From NCBI RefSeq assembly GCF_001297015.1, contig NZ_LIGE01000011.1, forward strand, positions 62,001 to 126,000: a stretch of 64,000 nucleotides of DNA. Direction: 5' to 3'. How positions within the stretch are numbered: the first letter of the stretch is position 1; each line of letters begins with the position of its first letter. The position numbers and the translations under genes were made by a program. The stretch is from Pseudomonas sp. RIT-PI-r (GTDB taxonomy: Bacteria > Pseudomonadota > Gammaproteobacteria > Pseudomonadales > Pseudomonadaceae). Below the pieces are notes generated by a model that searched no databases, was not told the DNA's origin, and worked only from the letters and a program-made list of their open reading frames with translations. Below, one piece after another: positions 19,571-28,885 of the stretch.

Positions 19571-21265
19571 TTAGTGCACCAGCATGCCGGTGAACCAGTA
19601 GGCCTGAGCCAGGGTGATCAGGCCGACAATCGTTGCAAAGAATAGGCTGTGCTTGAGGGTGAAGCGGAACAGATCCGATTCCTTGCCCACCAGGCCGGTC
19701 GCTGCGCAGGCCACGGCGATCGATTGTGGCGAGATCATCTTGCCGGTCACGCCGCCACTGGTATTGGCCGCCACCAGCAAGGTGTCGTTGACGCCGATTT
19801 GATGCGCAGTGGTCGCCTGCAACGAACTGAACAGGGCGTTCGAAGAGGTATCCGAACCGGTGAGGAACACGCCCAACCAACCAAGGAATGGCGAGAAGAA
19901 CGGGAACGCCGCGCCCGTGCCGGCCAATACCAGGGCCATGGTCGAAGACATGCCGGAGTAGTTGGTGACGAAGGCAAACGCCAGCACCATGCCGATCGAC
20001 AGGATTGGCCAGCGCAGTTCGTAGAAGGTTTCTTTGAAAGTGGTAAGACCAGTTTTGAAATTGATCTTCAGCACCAGCATCGAGATCAGCGCAGAGAAGA
20101 AAATAGCGGTGCCGGTCGCGGAAATCGGGTCGAGTTTGAACACGGCCGGGATTGCTGTTGGAGCAGCTACGATCGGTGCGGTTTTGATCACCAGTTGATC
20201 AAGGTGCGGAATCGCGAAGTTGAACACCCAGCTGTACATCGAGCCGCCGGCGGCGAACATCGCTTTGAAAGGTTTCAACGTCCAGATCGTTACCAGCACG
20301 GTGAGGATCAGGAACGGCGACCAGGCCTTGAAAATTTCCCCGAGACTGTAAGGCGACGCCACGGTCGTACGCTTCTGGCCGAAGCCACCGACGCTGGCGG
20401 TGATTGCAGCACTGGATGTGGCGCCAGCGATCTGCGCACCTGCTGTGCGTTTCGGCTGCCAGACTTTCAGGAACAGGGTCAGGGAGATCAGGCTCGCTAG
20501 CGCCGAAGTGATGTCCGGCAGCTCTGGGCCGATGAAGTTCGAGGTGAAGTATTGAGTGATGGCGAAGCTCAGGCCGGCAATCAGTGCCGCGGGCCAGGTT
20601 TCGCGCACGCCACGCAGACCATCCATCATGAACACCAGCCAGAACGGCACGAACAGCGACAGCAGCGGCAACTGGCGACCGGTCATGGCGCCGATTTTGA
20701 ATGCATCGATGCCGGTCACCTGGCCTGCGACGATGATCGGAATCCCCAAGGCGCCGAATGCAACCGGCGCGGTATTGGCGATCAGGCACAGGCCGGCGGC
20801 GTACAACGGATTGAAGCCCAGCCCGACAAGAAGTGCGGCAGTAATCGCCACCGGAGCGCCGAAACCGGCGGCACCTTCCAGGAACGCACCGAAGCAGAAA
20901 CCGATCAGCAGCACTTGCAGGCGCTGGTCGTCAGTAATCGATAACACCGAGCTGCGAATGACCTCGAACTGACCACTTTTGACCGTCAGTTTGTAGAGGA
21001 ACACCGCTGCGACAATGATCCAGGCAATCGGCCACAGACCGTAGGCGAAACCATAACCGGCGGCGGCGAAAGCCATGTCCACCGGCATCTGAAACGCGAA
21101 GATCGCCACGGCAATCGACAGGGCGAGGGTAATGCTGCCGGCCACGTGGCCTTTGAGGCGGAACACCGCCAGCGCGAGAAAGAAGAAAACGATGGGAATG
21201 ACGGCCGCGAGTGCGGACACGCCGAGACTGCCGAGCGGGCTGTAGAGCTGTTGCCAGGTTTGCAT
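19571..21265 (-). CDS. lldP: L-lactate permease
   Basis: 564 residues with about 12 or more hydrophobic membrane segments. Typical LctP motifs include [21 protein letters not shown] at the N terminus, [27 protein letters not shown] and [14 protein letters not shown] near residue 470. It is an inner-membrane proton symporter for L-lactate, D-lactate and glycolate. It heads the lactate operon and faces the divergent regulator gene, with the operator between them. Confidence 0.95.
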   Translation of the reverse strand: MQTWQQLYSPLGSLGVSALAAVIPIVFFFLALAVFRLKGHVAGSITLALSIAVAIFAFQMPVDMAFAAAGYGFAYGLWPIAWIIVAAVFLYKLTVKSGQFEVIRSSVLSITDDQRLQVLLIGFCFGAFLEGAAGFGAPVAITAALLVGLGFNPLYAAGLCLIANTAPVAFGALGIPIIVAGQVTGIDAFKIGAMTGRQLPLLSLFVPFWLVFMMDGLRGVRETWPAALIAGLSFAITQYFTSNFIGPELPDITSALASLISLTLFLKVWQPKRTAGAQIAGATSSAAITASVGGFGQKRTTVASPYSLGEIFKAWSPFLILTVLVTIWTLKPFKAMFAAGGSMYSWVFNFAIPHLDQLVIKTAPIVAAPTAIPAVFKLDPISATGTAIFFSALISMLVLKINFKTGLTTFKETFYELRWPILSIGMVLAFAFVTNYSGMSSTMALVLAGTGAAFPFFSPFLGWLGVFLTGSDTSSNALFSSLQATTAHQIGVNDTLLVAANTSGGVTGKMISPQSIAVACAATGLVGKESDLFRFTLKHSLFFATIVGLITLAQAYWFTGMLVH

Positions 21266-21316
21266 ATGGGGTGGCCCCTAATTGTTGTTGGTCAGGCACT
21301 GTCAGCGTTCTTGGAT

Positions 21317-21333
21317 AATTGGTAAGACCAATT
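21317..21333. promoter_or_regulatory. Operator palindrome for the lactate regulator
   Basis: AATTGGTAAGACCAATT: two perfect 7-base arms (AATTGGT/ACCAATT) around AAG. TTGGT-NNN-ACCAA is the site type bound by FadR-family lactate regulators (LldR/LctR). It lies 52 bases upstream of lldP and 195 upstream of lldR. Confidence 0.8.
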
Positions 21334-21527
21334 TACAATCGCTGTTGGCTAGGGTAAAAGCCTTGATGTCGGTGTGTCAATTTGCCGCGCTGAAACTTTT
21401 GTCGAACAAGCGGTGCAGATGGCAACTGATCCGGTTTCGGCAAGTGGCGTCTGGTAGGTGTCGACAAGGCGCCGATAGGCCAGAATAGAGAGCCCGGCGA
21501 GCGGTCGGGATCGTGGAGAAATGAGTT

Positions 21528-22295
21528 ATGGGGTTTGATCAGATTCGGCAGCGCCGTTTGTCTGACGATATTGTTGAGCGGCTTGAGGGGATGATCCTTG
21601 AGGGCACGCTGAAGTCCGGTGAACGGCTTCCGGCTGAGCGCACGCTGGCCGAACAATTTGGCGTATCACGGCCGTCGCTGCGTGAAGCGATCCAGAAACT
21701 GGCGGCGAAAGGCCTGCTGGTCAGCCGGCAGGGCGGCGGCAATTACGTGGTCGAGAGTCTGGGCTCAACGTTCAGCGATCCGCTGCTGCAATTGCTCGAA
21801 AGCAACCCCGAGGCACAGCGTGATTTGCTCGAATTTCGCCACACCCTGGAGGCATCGTGCGCCTATTACGCAGCATTGCGTGCGACTGATGTTGATCGCG
21901 AGCGGCTGACGGCGGCGTTTGAAGAATTGCAGGATTGCTACTCGCGTCACGACGAAGTCAGTCGAGCGGAAGAGGGGGCGGCAGATGCGAAGTTTCACCT
22001 GGCGATTGCTGAAGCCAGCCATAACGCAGTGCTGCTGCACACCATTCGTGGCTTGTTCGATCTGCTCAAGCGCAACGTGGTGACCAACATCGGCGGCATG
22101 TACAAGCAGCGCACGGAAACCCGTGACATGCTGATCACTCAGCATCGGGAATTGTATCTGGCGATCGTCGAAGGACGCGCGGAGCAGGCGCGGGAAGTCT
22201 CTAGCCGACATATTTTGTATGTGCAGGAAGTGCTGGAAGAGGTGCGCCAGGAGGTTCAGCGCATGGCTCGAGCGGAGCGGCGCAAGGGGATGTGA
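21528..22295 (+). CDS. lldR: GntR/FadR-family lactate-responsive regulator
   Basis: 255 residues. The N-terminal winged helix (about 5-75; LKSGERLPAERTLAEQFGVSRPSLREAIQKLAAKGLLVSRQGGGNYVV) is typical of the FadR subgroup, and the C-terminal helical FCD domain contains the ligand-binding region (DAKFHLAIAEASHN). LldR represses the lactate genes and is released by lactate. Its divergent position from lldP, with a matching palindrome between them, supports the assignment. PdhR-like regulators share this architecture; context favours LldR. Confidence 0.88.
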   Translation: MGFDQIRQRRLSDDIVERLEGMILEGTLKSGERLPAERTLAEQFGVSRPSLREAIQKLAAKGLLVSRQGGGNYVVESLGSTFSDPLLQLLESNPEAQRDLLEFRHTLEASCAYYAALRATDVDRERLTAAFEELQDCYSRHDEVSRAEEGAADAKFHLAIAEASHNAVLLHTIRGLFDLLKRNVVTNIGGMYKQRTETRDMLITQHRELYLAIVEGRAEQAREVSSRHILYVQEVLEEVRQEVQRMARAERRKGM

Positions 22296-22306
22296 TTTTT
22301 TAAAGC

Positions 22307-22382
22307 AAAAGATCGCAGCCTGCGGCAGCTCCTACACAGAAATTTGCGTTTCCCTGTAGGAGCTGCCGAAGGCTGCGATCTT
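22307..22382. repeat. REP repeat pair
   Basis: AAGATCGCAGCCTGCGGCAG and its inverse, ending GGCTGCGATCTT, with internal GCTCCTAC/GTAGGAGC arms, form a long imperfect hairpin. It fills the gap between convergent lldR and smpB, just reaching the smpB stop, and could serve as a terminator for both. Confidence 0.9.
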
Positions 22383-22865
22383 TTAGTCTTCCTTGCCCTT
22401 GTTGCGTACTGCACGCTGCAGTTCACGACCGGCATCGCGCTCACGTTCGGTATCACGCTTGTCGTATTCCTTCTTGCCCTTGCCCAGAGCAATCTCGCAC
22501 TTGACCATGTGCTTGCTCCAGTACCAGGACAGGCAGACGCAGGCGTAACCCTTCTGCTGCACCATCGCTGCAAGCTTTTCCAGCTCGCGGCGGTTGAGCA
22601 GCAGTTTGCGTGTGCGCACCGGGTCGGCGATGACGTGGGTGCTTGCGGTCATCAGAGGCGTGATGTGGCTACCCAGCAGCCACGCTTCGCCATCCTTGAG
22701 CAGGACATAGCTGTCAACCAGCTGTAGCTTGCTTGCCCGCAGACTTTTTACTTCCCAGCCGGCCAGGACCAGACCAGCCTCGAACTTGTGCTCGATGAAG
22801 TAATCGTGTCGCGCCTTTTTGTTCTGCGCGATGGTCCCTGTTGGGTGTTTCTTCTGTTTAGCCAT
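22383..22865 (-). CDS. smpB: SsrA-binding protein SmpB
   Basis: 160 residues, the usual length. It starts [31 protein letters not shown], has the [19 protein letters not shown] core beta-barrel segment and ends in a basic tail ([14 protein letters not shown]...). SmpB binds the tRNA-like half of tmRNA and places it in the empty A site of stalled ribosomes. In this genome ssrA is only 9 kb away, with the lactate operon between. Confidence 0.97.
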   Translation of the reverse strand: MAKQKKHPTGTIAQNKKARHDYFIEHKFEAGLVLAGWEVKSLRASKLQLVDSYVLLKDGEAWLLGSHITPLMTASTHVIADPVRTRKLLLNRRELEKLAAMVQQKGYACVCLSWYWSKHMVKCEIALGKGKKEYDKRDTERERDAGRELQRAVRNKGKED

Positions 22866-22984
22866 AGGGGCGGCATTATATGGAGATAAACGGCTGTCGG
22901 CTACGGTGATGCTGCGTGCTTGAGCAGGTTGAGTGAATCCCGGACAATGCGGCCTCTTTTTCTAACGCTTGGGCGTGATAAACG

Positions 22985-24388
22985 ATGTCGACAGACAAGG
23001 TTTCTGTCCACGGCAGTTGGGCTAGCCGCTGGGTATTCATACTCGCCGCGACCGGTTCGGCCGTGGGACTGGGTAGTATCTGGAAGTTCCCCTACATGGT
23101 CGGGGTCTACGGCGGCGGTGCGTTTGTACTGATGTTTCTGGCGTGCATCGCACTGATCGGCATCCCGGTCATGCTCGCTGAAACCCTGATCGGTCGGCGC
23201 GCCCGGCAAAGTCCGGCGAACGCCTTGAAGGTGCTGGCGCTGGAAGCCGGGCACTCGGGCAAATGGTCGTGGGGGGCGTTTGCCGGGATGATCACGGCGT
23301 TGCTGATCCTGTCTTTCTATAGCGTGGTTGGCGGTTGGTCGCTGGACTACATCGTCGACATGGGCCGCGGTGATTTCCAGGGCGCGACGGCCGATCAGGT
23401 CGGCGCTTATTTCGGCAATGTCATCTCCAACCCATGGCGCCTGACACTTTGGCATACGATTTTCATGCTGTTGTCGGCCTTCGTCATCGCCAAAGGCGTG
23501 GTCGCCGGGCTTGAGCGCAGCCTGCGCATCATGATGCCGCTGCTGTTCGTGATGATCCTGGTGCTGCTGGGTTACAGCATGACCACCGGGCATTTCATGG
23601 AGGGCGTGCATTTCATGTTCGACTTCCACCCGGAAAAAGTTCTCGATGGTCTGTTGCCAGCGATGGGGCACGCGTTCTTCTCGCTGAGCGTTGGTGTCGG
23701 CTCGATCATGATCTACGGCGCTTACATGCCGAAGAGTTCGTCGTTGTCGGGCACGGTTGTCGGTGTAGCACTGCTGGATACCTTTGTGTCGCTGGTCGCC
23801 GGTCTGGCCTTATTCCCGATTGTGTTTGCCGGAGGCCTGAATCCTAGTGAAGGGCCTGGCTTGATGTTCGTCAGTCTGCCATTTGCCTTTGGTAATGTGG
23901 CTTTCGGTCAGTTGATGGGCGTGGTGTTCTTTGTGCTGGTGGCGATTGCGGCATGGAGTTCGGCGATTTCGTTGCTCGAGCCGATGGTTGCCTATCTGGT
24001 TGAGCGCACGAAAGTCAGTCGCGCATGGGTGACTTTCTGGCTGGCGTTCATCTGCTGGTTCGTCGGTCTGGGCACGGTGTTCTCCTTCAATATCTGGAAG
24101 GAAGCCAAATTTTTCGTGAACGAAGGCGGGATGTTCCACCTCTACCAATGGGGTGCGCAGGGTGGTCTGGACTTCTTTGGCGTGATCGATTTCTTCACCT
24201 CGCGGATCATGTTGCCGCTCGGTGGCCTGTGTTTTGTGCTGTTTGCCGGATGGGTGATGGGGCGTGAAGCGGTACGCGACGAACTGTCGATCCGTAACCC
24301 GGCGCTGTTTGCCCTGTCTTTGTTCTTGATGCGCTACGTGGCGCCCATCGGCATTCTTGTAGTGTTTGCCGCTCAGCTCTGGAAGTAA
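22985..24388 (+). CDS. Sodium-dependent transporter of the SNF family
   Basis: 467 residues and about 11-12 membrane segments. The family signature appears near the N terminus: WVFILAATGSAVGLGSIWKF then PYMVGVYGGGAF. This is a bacterial neurotransmitter:sodium symporter relative (LeuT/TnaT type), importing an amino acid or similar small molecule with sodium. Pseudomonas keeps this gene between smpB and ratA. The substrate cannot be read from the sequence. Confidence 0.92.
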   Translation: MSTDKVSVHGSWASRWVFILAATGSAVGLGSIWKFPYMVGVYGGGAFVLMFLACIALIGIPVMLAETLIGRRARQSPANALKVLALEAGHSGKWSWGAFAGMITALLILSFYSVVGGWSLDYIVDMGRGDFQGATADQVGAYFGNVISNPWRLTLWHTIFMLLSAFVIAKGVVAGLERSLRIMMPLLFVMILVLLGYSMTTGHFMEGVHFMFDFHPEKVLDGLLPAMGHAFFSLSVGVGSIMIYGAYMPKSSSLSGTVVGVALLDTFVSLVAGLALFPIVFAGGLNPSEGPGLMFVSLPFAFGNVAFGQLMGVVFFVLVAIAAWSSAISLLEPMVAYLVERTKVSRAWVTFWLAFICWFVGLGTVFSFNIWKEAKFFVNEGGMFHLYQWGAQGGLDFFGVIDFFTSRIMLPLGGLCFVLFAGWVMGREAVRDELSIRNPALFALSLFLMRYVAPIGILVVFAAQLWK

Positions 24389-24395
24389 CGCTTAC

Positions 24396-24830
24396 ATGAC
24401 GACACATATTCAACGATCAGCGCTGCTGCCGTACCCGGCGCAATTTCTCTATGACCTGGTCAACGACGTGGCGCGTTACCCGGAATTTCTGCCGTGGTGC
24501 TCTTCGGCTGAGGTGCTGGAAAGCTCGCCGGAGCATATGCGCGCCAGTGTTGGCGTGGCCAAGGGCGGTCTCAGTCAACATTTTGTGACGCGCAATACGT
24601 TGGTGCCGGGGCAGTCGATCGAAATGAACCTGGAAGAAGGGCCGTTCAATCAACTGCACGGCGTCTGGGTGTTCAAGGTGTTGAACGAGAAGGCCTGCAA
24701 GATCAGCCTGGATCTGTCGTTCGACTATGCCGGGCCGCTGGTGCGCGCGACGTTGGGGCCGCTGTTCAATCAGGCCGCGAATACGCTGGTGGACGCGTTC
24801 TGTCAGCGCGCCAAGCAGATGCATGGTTGA
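24396..24830 (+). CDS. ratA: RatA-type START-domain protein (ubiquinone-binding/ribosome-associated)
   Basis: 144 residues from ATG 24396 (MTTHIQRSALLPYPAQFLYDLVNDVARYPEFLPWCSS), the conserved start of the Coq10/RatA family. The fold is a polyketide-cyclase/START pocket; RatA of E. coli blocks association of 50S and 30S subunits, and Coq10 relatives bind ubiquinone. It overlaps the following gene by eight bases, the usual pair with RatB. Confidence 0.92.
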   Translation: MTTHIQRSALLPYPAQFLYDLVNDVARYPEFLPWCSSAEVLESSPEHMRASVGVAKGGLSQHFVTRNTLVPGQSIEMNLEEGPFNQLHGVWVFKVLNEKACKISLDLSFDYAGPLVRATLGPLFNQAANTLVDAFCQRAKQMHG

Positions 24831-25137
24831 GTCAGTGATCGAGATAGAGGTGGTATACGCGGCTGTGAATCGTCAGGTTTTACGCGCTGTCAGCGTAAAA
24901 GAAGGCGCGACGGTGCGGGCTGCGGTGTTTGCATCGGGTATTGATAGCGAATTTCCTGAGCTGAATCTGGCGGAGTGCCCGCTGGGCATCTTTGGAAAAG
25001 TAGTCTCTGACCCGGGTTCGCGGGTGATTCAGGCGGGAGATCGCATCGAGATTTATCGCCCATTGCTCGCCGATCCTAAAGAGGTTCGACGCTTGCGAGC
25101 GGCCAAGGCTGCCGAAGCCAAGACTAGAAACGCGTAA
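24823..25137 (+). CDS. ratB: RnfH/RatB family ubiquitin-fold protein
   Basis: 104 residues from ATG 24823, inside the end of ratA. The pattern IEIEVVYAAVNRQVLRAVSV..GATVRAAVFASGI...DRIEIYRPLLADPKEVRRLRA is the RnfH (UPF0125) family, a beta-grasp fold. It was proposed as antitoxin partner of RatA in E. coli, but that pairing is not firmly established. Terminator follows at once. Confidence 0.92.
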   Translation: MVESVIEIEVVYAAVNRQVLRAVSVKEGATVRAAVFASGIDSEFPELNLAECPLGIFGKVVSDPGSRVIQAGDRIEIYRPLLADPKEVRRLRAAKAAEAKTRNA

Positions 25138-25154
25138 AAAGCCAAATCGCAGAC

Positions 25155-25187
25155 AATAAAAAACCCGGAGTTTCCGGGTTTTTTATT
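25155..25187. terminator. Bidirectional terminator between ratB and bamE
   Basis: AAAAAACCCGG (25159-25169) pairs with CCGGGTTTTTT around a short AGTTT loop, giving T runs on both strands. It serves the convergent genes ratB (+) and bamE (-). Confidence 0.92.
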
Positions 25188-25197
25188 GCGTCGCAAA

Positions 25198-25725
25198 TTA
25201 TTGCGGCGAGGTGTCCAGGGGCTCTGGCGTTGGAACCGGAACGGTTTCCACGCCATCGACGTCCTTCTGGATCTGATCCAGCAAGGAACCTGGCTTGACC
25301 GGTTTTTCCGGTTCTGGCTTCTCGGCGTTTTCAGCAGGAGCGGTCACAGAAGTGCCGCTGTCCTTGCCGAGAATGGCTTCGTCACGGCTGACGCCGGGCA
25401 TGAAGTCACCCGACAGGCTGACAAGCTGGTCGTTTGAGTTGAAAATAACGCTGACGCGTTCCTGTTGGCGTTCACCGCCACCCGGTTGCAGGCTGTACAG
25501 ATAATCCCAGCGATCGGCATGGAACGTGTCGGTCAGCAGGGGGTTACCCATGATAAACCGTACTTGCGGCCGGGTCATTCCCGGGCGTAACTGGTCTATC
25601 ATATCCTGCGTGACGACATTGCCCTGCTGGATGTCGATTTTGTAAACCCCGGGGAATGAACAACCGGCGAGTGCGAGCAGTCCCACAAAGGTGAAACTGG
25701 TTAGCAAGAGCTTGGTGTTTTGCAT
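25198..25725 (-). CDS. bamE: Outer membrane assembly lipoprotein BamE (OmlA)
   Basis: 175 residues with a lipoprotein signal (LLALAGCSF, modified Cys 22). The SmpA/OmlA domain covers about residues 25-115: [45 protein letters not shown]. BamE stabilises the BAM complex that inserts outer-membrane beta-barrels. The Pro/Glu-rich tail ([12 protein letters not shown]) is longer than in E. coli BamE. It is divergent from fur. Confidence 0.95.
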   Translation of the reverse strand: MQNTKLLLTSFTFVGLLALAGCSFPGVYKIDIQQGNVVTQDMIDQLRPGMTRPQVRFIMGNPLLTDTFHADRWDYLYSLQPGGGERQQERVSVIFNSNDQLVSLSGDFMPGVSRDEAILGKDSGTSVTAPAENAEKPEPEKPVKPGSLLDQIQKDVDGVETVPVPTPEPLDTSPQ

Positions 25726-25822
25726 CGGTGGGCGACTTCCACTATCTTGGCTGGGACAACGTAAACGCCGATCATACCCGCATTAAGAGAAGCTGCGAAG
25801 CAGCATCGCGAGAAAGCTGACC

Positions 25823-26227
25823 ATGGTTGAAAATAGCGAACTACGCAAAGCCGGCCTTAAAGTGACCCTGCCACGGGTCAAGATCCTGCAAATGCTCGAC
25901 TCCACCGAGCAGCGTCACATGAGTGCCGAGGACGTCTACAAGGCGTTGATGGAAGCTGGCGAGGACGTCGGTCTGGCCACGGTTTACCGTGTTCTGACCC
26001 AGTTCGAAGCGGCTGGCCTCGTGGTCCGTCACAACTTCGACGGCGGCCACGCGGTCTTCGAGCTGGCTGATGGCGGTCACCACGACCATATGGTCGATGT
26101 GGAGACCGGTGAGGTTGTCGAATTCGTCAGCCCGGAAATCGAAAAACTCCAGAAGGCAATTGCCGAGGAGCACGGTGTCGAGTTGGTGGATCACAACCTG
26201 GTGCTGTACATCCGCAAGAAAAAGTAA
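25823..26227 (+). CDS. fur: Ferric uptake regulator Fur
   Basis: 134 residues: winged helix with GLATVYRVLTQFEAAGLV (50-67) and metal-site HHDH (86-89), then an alpha/beta dimerisation domain ending LYIRKKK. Fur with Fe(II) represses siderophore and other iron genes. This copy has no cysteine at all: where I recall P. aeruginosa Fur having a single Cys in HHDHMVC, this has HHDHMVD. A terminator hairpin follows. Confidence 0.97.
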   Translation: MVENSELRKAGLKVTLPRVKILQMLDSTEQRHMSAEDVYKALMEAGEDVGLATVYRVLTQFEAAGLVVRHNFDGGHAVFELADGGHHDHMVDVETGEVVEFVSPEIEKLQKAIAEEHGVELVDHNLVLYIRKKK

Positions 26228-26261
26228 GCATGTCGCGCGAATTTCAGATTCGCGAAACGAA

Positions 26262-26287
26262 CGAAGGCGACCCCAGGGTCGCCTTCG
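26262..26287. terminator. Terminator between fur and recN
   Basis: CGAAGGCGACC (26262-26272) pairs with GGGTCGCCTTCG (26276-26287). It is followed by GTGCTTTC rather than a long T run. It lies between convergent fur and recN and could serve both. Confidence 0.75.
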
Positions 26288-26302
26288 TGCTTTCTGTCGT
26301 TT

Positions 26303-27976
26303 TCAAACCTTCGCGGTAATGACCATCTTCTTCGCATGGGCGAGTGATTCCTTGGTCAGATCGATACCACCAAGCATCCGCGCAACTTCTTCTATGCGAT
26401 CGTTCTTGCTCAGTTTGGATACGGCAGTGTGCGTAGCCTGTTCGCCGCGCACCTTGTGCACAAACAGATGCTGATGGCCTTGCGCCGCGACTTGCGGCAA
26501 GTGCGTCACCGTCAATACTTGTCCGCGCTCACCGAGTCGACGCAACAATTGGCCGACAATTTCAGCGGTCGGGCCACCGATACCAACGTCGACTTCGTCA
26601 AAAACCAGCGTTGGAACGCGGGACGTCTGCGCGGTAATCACCTGAATCGCCAGGCTGATCCGCGACAGTTCACCGCCGGAAGCGACTTTCGCGAGCGCCT
26701 TTAGAGGCTGGCCCGGGTTAGCGCTGACGAGCAACTCGACCTGCTCCAGTCCATTGGGCAGCAACTCGTCGCTACTGTTGGCCTTCAATTCGATAGTGAA
26801 TCGACCGCCAGGCATGCCCAGTCGCTGAATCTCCTGTTCAACCGCGCTGGCGAGACTGCCAGCAGCCTGGTGGCGCAGATCGCTCAGTTCCCGAGCCTTT
26901 TCTTGATAGTGCCGGGCATAGGAGGCCAGCTCTTCACCCAAGCGCTCAATGGATTCGTCATTTGCGTTGAGGGTTTCGATTTCATCCAGCAACTTTTGCT
27001 GCATTTCTGCGACTTCTGCCGGTTGAATCCGGTGTTTGCGCGCCAGGGTATAGATAGCGTCGAGGCGCTCTTCCAGATACTGCAGACGCGCCGGATCGGC
27101 ATCGAAGTTATCGAGGAAACGATTGAGTTCGCCGACGGCCTCTTCGACCTGAATCTGCGCGCTGGTCAGCAGGCTGCTGGCCTCACCCAGTGCGCCAACC
27201 GAGTTATTCACGCTCGACAGGCGATTGAGGCTCGCAGTCAGAGCGTTCAAGACATTGCCGGAATCGCTTTCACTGCATTGCTCGACCACTTGCCGGCAAA
27301 TGCCCAGCAAGGTCTCAGCGTTGGTCAGGTTTTTGTGTTCCTGCTCCAACTGCTCAAGCTCGTTATCGCCGAGGCCGAGGTTTTCCAGCTCTTCGAGCTG
27401 GTAGCTGAGCAGTTGATGGCGCGCGCGTTGTTCGTCGCCGGAATTGGAGAGACGCTCCAGCTCCTGGCGGGTCTGGCGCCAGCGCTGGGCGGCGAGGTGC
27501 ACCTGGCGCGCCAGATCGGTGGCACCGGCGTATTCATCCAGCAAGCGCCGATGGGTATCGGTTTTCAGCAGGGACTGGTGTTCGTGCTGGCTGTGGATAT
27601 CTATCAACAATTCGCCGAGTGCTTTCAGATCGCCAAGCGGGCAGGGTGTGCCGTTGATATAGCCGCGCGAACGACCTTCGCTGGTAATGACGCGGCGCAG
27701 GATGCACGGCCCGTCGATGTCCAGATCGCGCTCGGCCAGCCAGGCGCTGGCTTCGGGAATGTCGACCAGATCGAAAGTCGCGAGAATGTCGGCCTTGTCA
27801 GCGCCGGGGCGAACCACGCCACTGTCGGCGCGATCGCCGAGCGTCAGGCCCAGCGCGTCGAGCATGATCGACTTGCCGGCGCCGGTTTCCCCTGTGATCA
27901 CGCTCATCCCGCGATCAAGTTCGAGATCGAGATGTTCAACGATGGCGTAGTTGTGTACGGACAGGTGCACCAGCAT
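26303..27976 (-). CDS. recN: DNA repair protein RecN
   Basis: 557 residues, the standard SMC-like layout: Walker A GETGAGKS (29-36), two long coiled-coil arms, then the signature GGELSRISLAIQVI and Walker B VPTLVFDEVDVGIGG near residues 440-480. RecN gathers DNA ends at double-strand breaks. The Pseudomonas gene is usually LexA-controlled; I did not find a clear LexA box in the 240 bases before its start (27977-28216), which also hold the grpE promoter. Confidence 0.97.
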   Translation of the reverse strand: MLVHLSVHNYAIVEHLDLELDRGMSVITGETGAGKSIMLDALGLTLGDRADSGVVRPGADKADILATFDLVDIPEASAWLAERDLDIDGPCILRRVITSEGRSRGYINGTPCPLGDLKALGELLIDIHSQHEHQSLLKTDTHRRLLDEYAGATDLARQVHLAAQRWRQTRQELERLSNSGDEQRARHQLLSYQLEELENLGLGDNELEQLEQEHKNLTNAETLLGICRQVVEQCSESDSGNVLNALTASLNRLSSVNNSVGALGEASSLLTSAQIQVEEAVGELNRFLDNFDADPARLQYLEERLDAIYTLARKHRIQPAEVAEMQQKLLDEIETLNANDESIERLGEELASYARHYQEKARELSDLRHQAAGSLASAVEQEIQRLGMPGGRFTIELKANSSDELLPNGLEQVELLVSANPGQPLKALAKVASGGELSRISLAIQVITAQTSRVPTLVFDEVDVGIGGPTAEIVGQLLRRLGERGQVLTVTHLPQVAAQGHQHLFVHKVRGEQATHTAVSKLSKNDRIEEVARMLGGIDLTKESLAHAKKMVITAKV

Positions 27977-28135
27977 AAAGGCCGCTCCCAGGCTTTAGGT
28001 CTGGTTATTTATACAGTGTTTTGTTTCTGGCTGACAATGCCTGCCCTTAGCTCGATTTGCTTGAACTGAAAATGTTCTTAGTGCATCGGGGAATGAGAAT
28101 GCGGCACTTTTTTGTAGGGTTAATGCTTGAAGACC

Positions 28136-28164
28136 CTTGAAGCCTGATTTTGCGGCCCCATATA
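28136..28164 (+). promoter_or_regulatory. Sigma-32 (RpoH) heat-shock promoter before grpE
   Basis: CTTGAAG (28136-28142) and CCCCATATA (28156-28164) with 13 bases between match the heat-shock consensus CTTGAA / CCCCAT-T. It lies 53 bases before the grpE start. Confidence 0.82.
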
Positions 28165-28216
28165 TCGGGGCAGAAGCGCGAGTCAGGCTCGCGGACGAAA
28201 TTGAAAGGAGAATTCT

Positions 28217-28783
28217 ATGGCTGACGAACAGACAGTAGATACGCAAAACCCAGAAGCCAATCAGGCGCCCGAAGGTTCGGGTGATGACCTGGCGACCCGT
28301 GTACAAGTGCTCGAAGAGCAATTGGCCGCCGCGCAGGATCAGTCTCTGCGTGTAGCTGCCGATCTGCAGAATGTCCGTCGTCGGGCCGAGCAGGACGTCG
28401 AAAAGGCGCACAAGTTTGCCCTGGAAAAATTTGCCAGCGACCTGCTGCCGATCGTCGACAGCCTGGAGCGCGGCCTTGAGCTGTCGAACCCGGACGATGA
28501 AAGCATCCGTCCGATGCGCGAAGGCATCGAGCTGACGCTGAAAATGTTCCATGACACCCTCAAGCGTTATCAGCTTGAAGCGATCGATCCGCATGGCGAA
28601 CCGTTCAACGCCGTTCACCACCAGGCGATGGCCATGCAGGAAAGCGCCGACGTAGAACCGAACAGTGTTCTGAAGGTGTTTCAGAAGGGCTACCAGCTCA
28701 ACGGTCGCCTGTTGCGCCCGGCCATGGTTGTGGTCAGCAAGGCGCCTGCGCCAATTTCGCCTTCGATTGACGAGAAGGCTTGA
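28217..28783 (+). CDS. grpE: Nucleotide exchange factor GrpE
   Basis: 188 residues. The gene has AAAGGAG upstream of the ATG. An acidic N terminus and long coiled coil ([58 protein letters not shown]) are followed by the beta-wing with [25 protein letters not shown]. GrpE swaps ADP for ATP on DnaK. First gene of the heat-shock set; its last codons overlap the -35 of the dnaK promoter. Confidence 0.97.
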   Translation: MADEQTVDTQNPEANQAPEGSGDDLATRVQVLEEQLAAAQDQSLRVAADLQNVRRRAEQDVEKAHKFALEKFASDLLPIVDSLERGLELSNPDDESIRPMREGIELTLKMFHDTLKRYQLEAIDPHGEPFNAVHHQAMAMQESADVEPNSVLKVFQKGYQLNGRLLRPAMVVVSKAPAPISPSIDEKA

Positions 28784-28807
28784 AATTAGCCGCAAGGCCC
28801 CCATTTA
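28779..28807 (+). promoter_or_regulatory. Sigma-32 heat-shock promoter before dnaK
   Basis: CTTGAAA (28779-28785) and CCCCATTTA (28799-28807), again separated by 13 bases, overlap the end of grpE. This allows dnaK to be induced independently of grpE. Confidence 0.82.
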
Positions 28808-28885
28808 GAAGTCAAGCGTTTAAGTATTACCGCAGTTAGCCACCACTGCTGCGGCAACAAAATCAAAAGTTTCGGGAGAGTTAAC

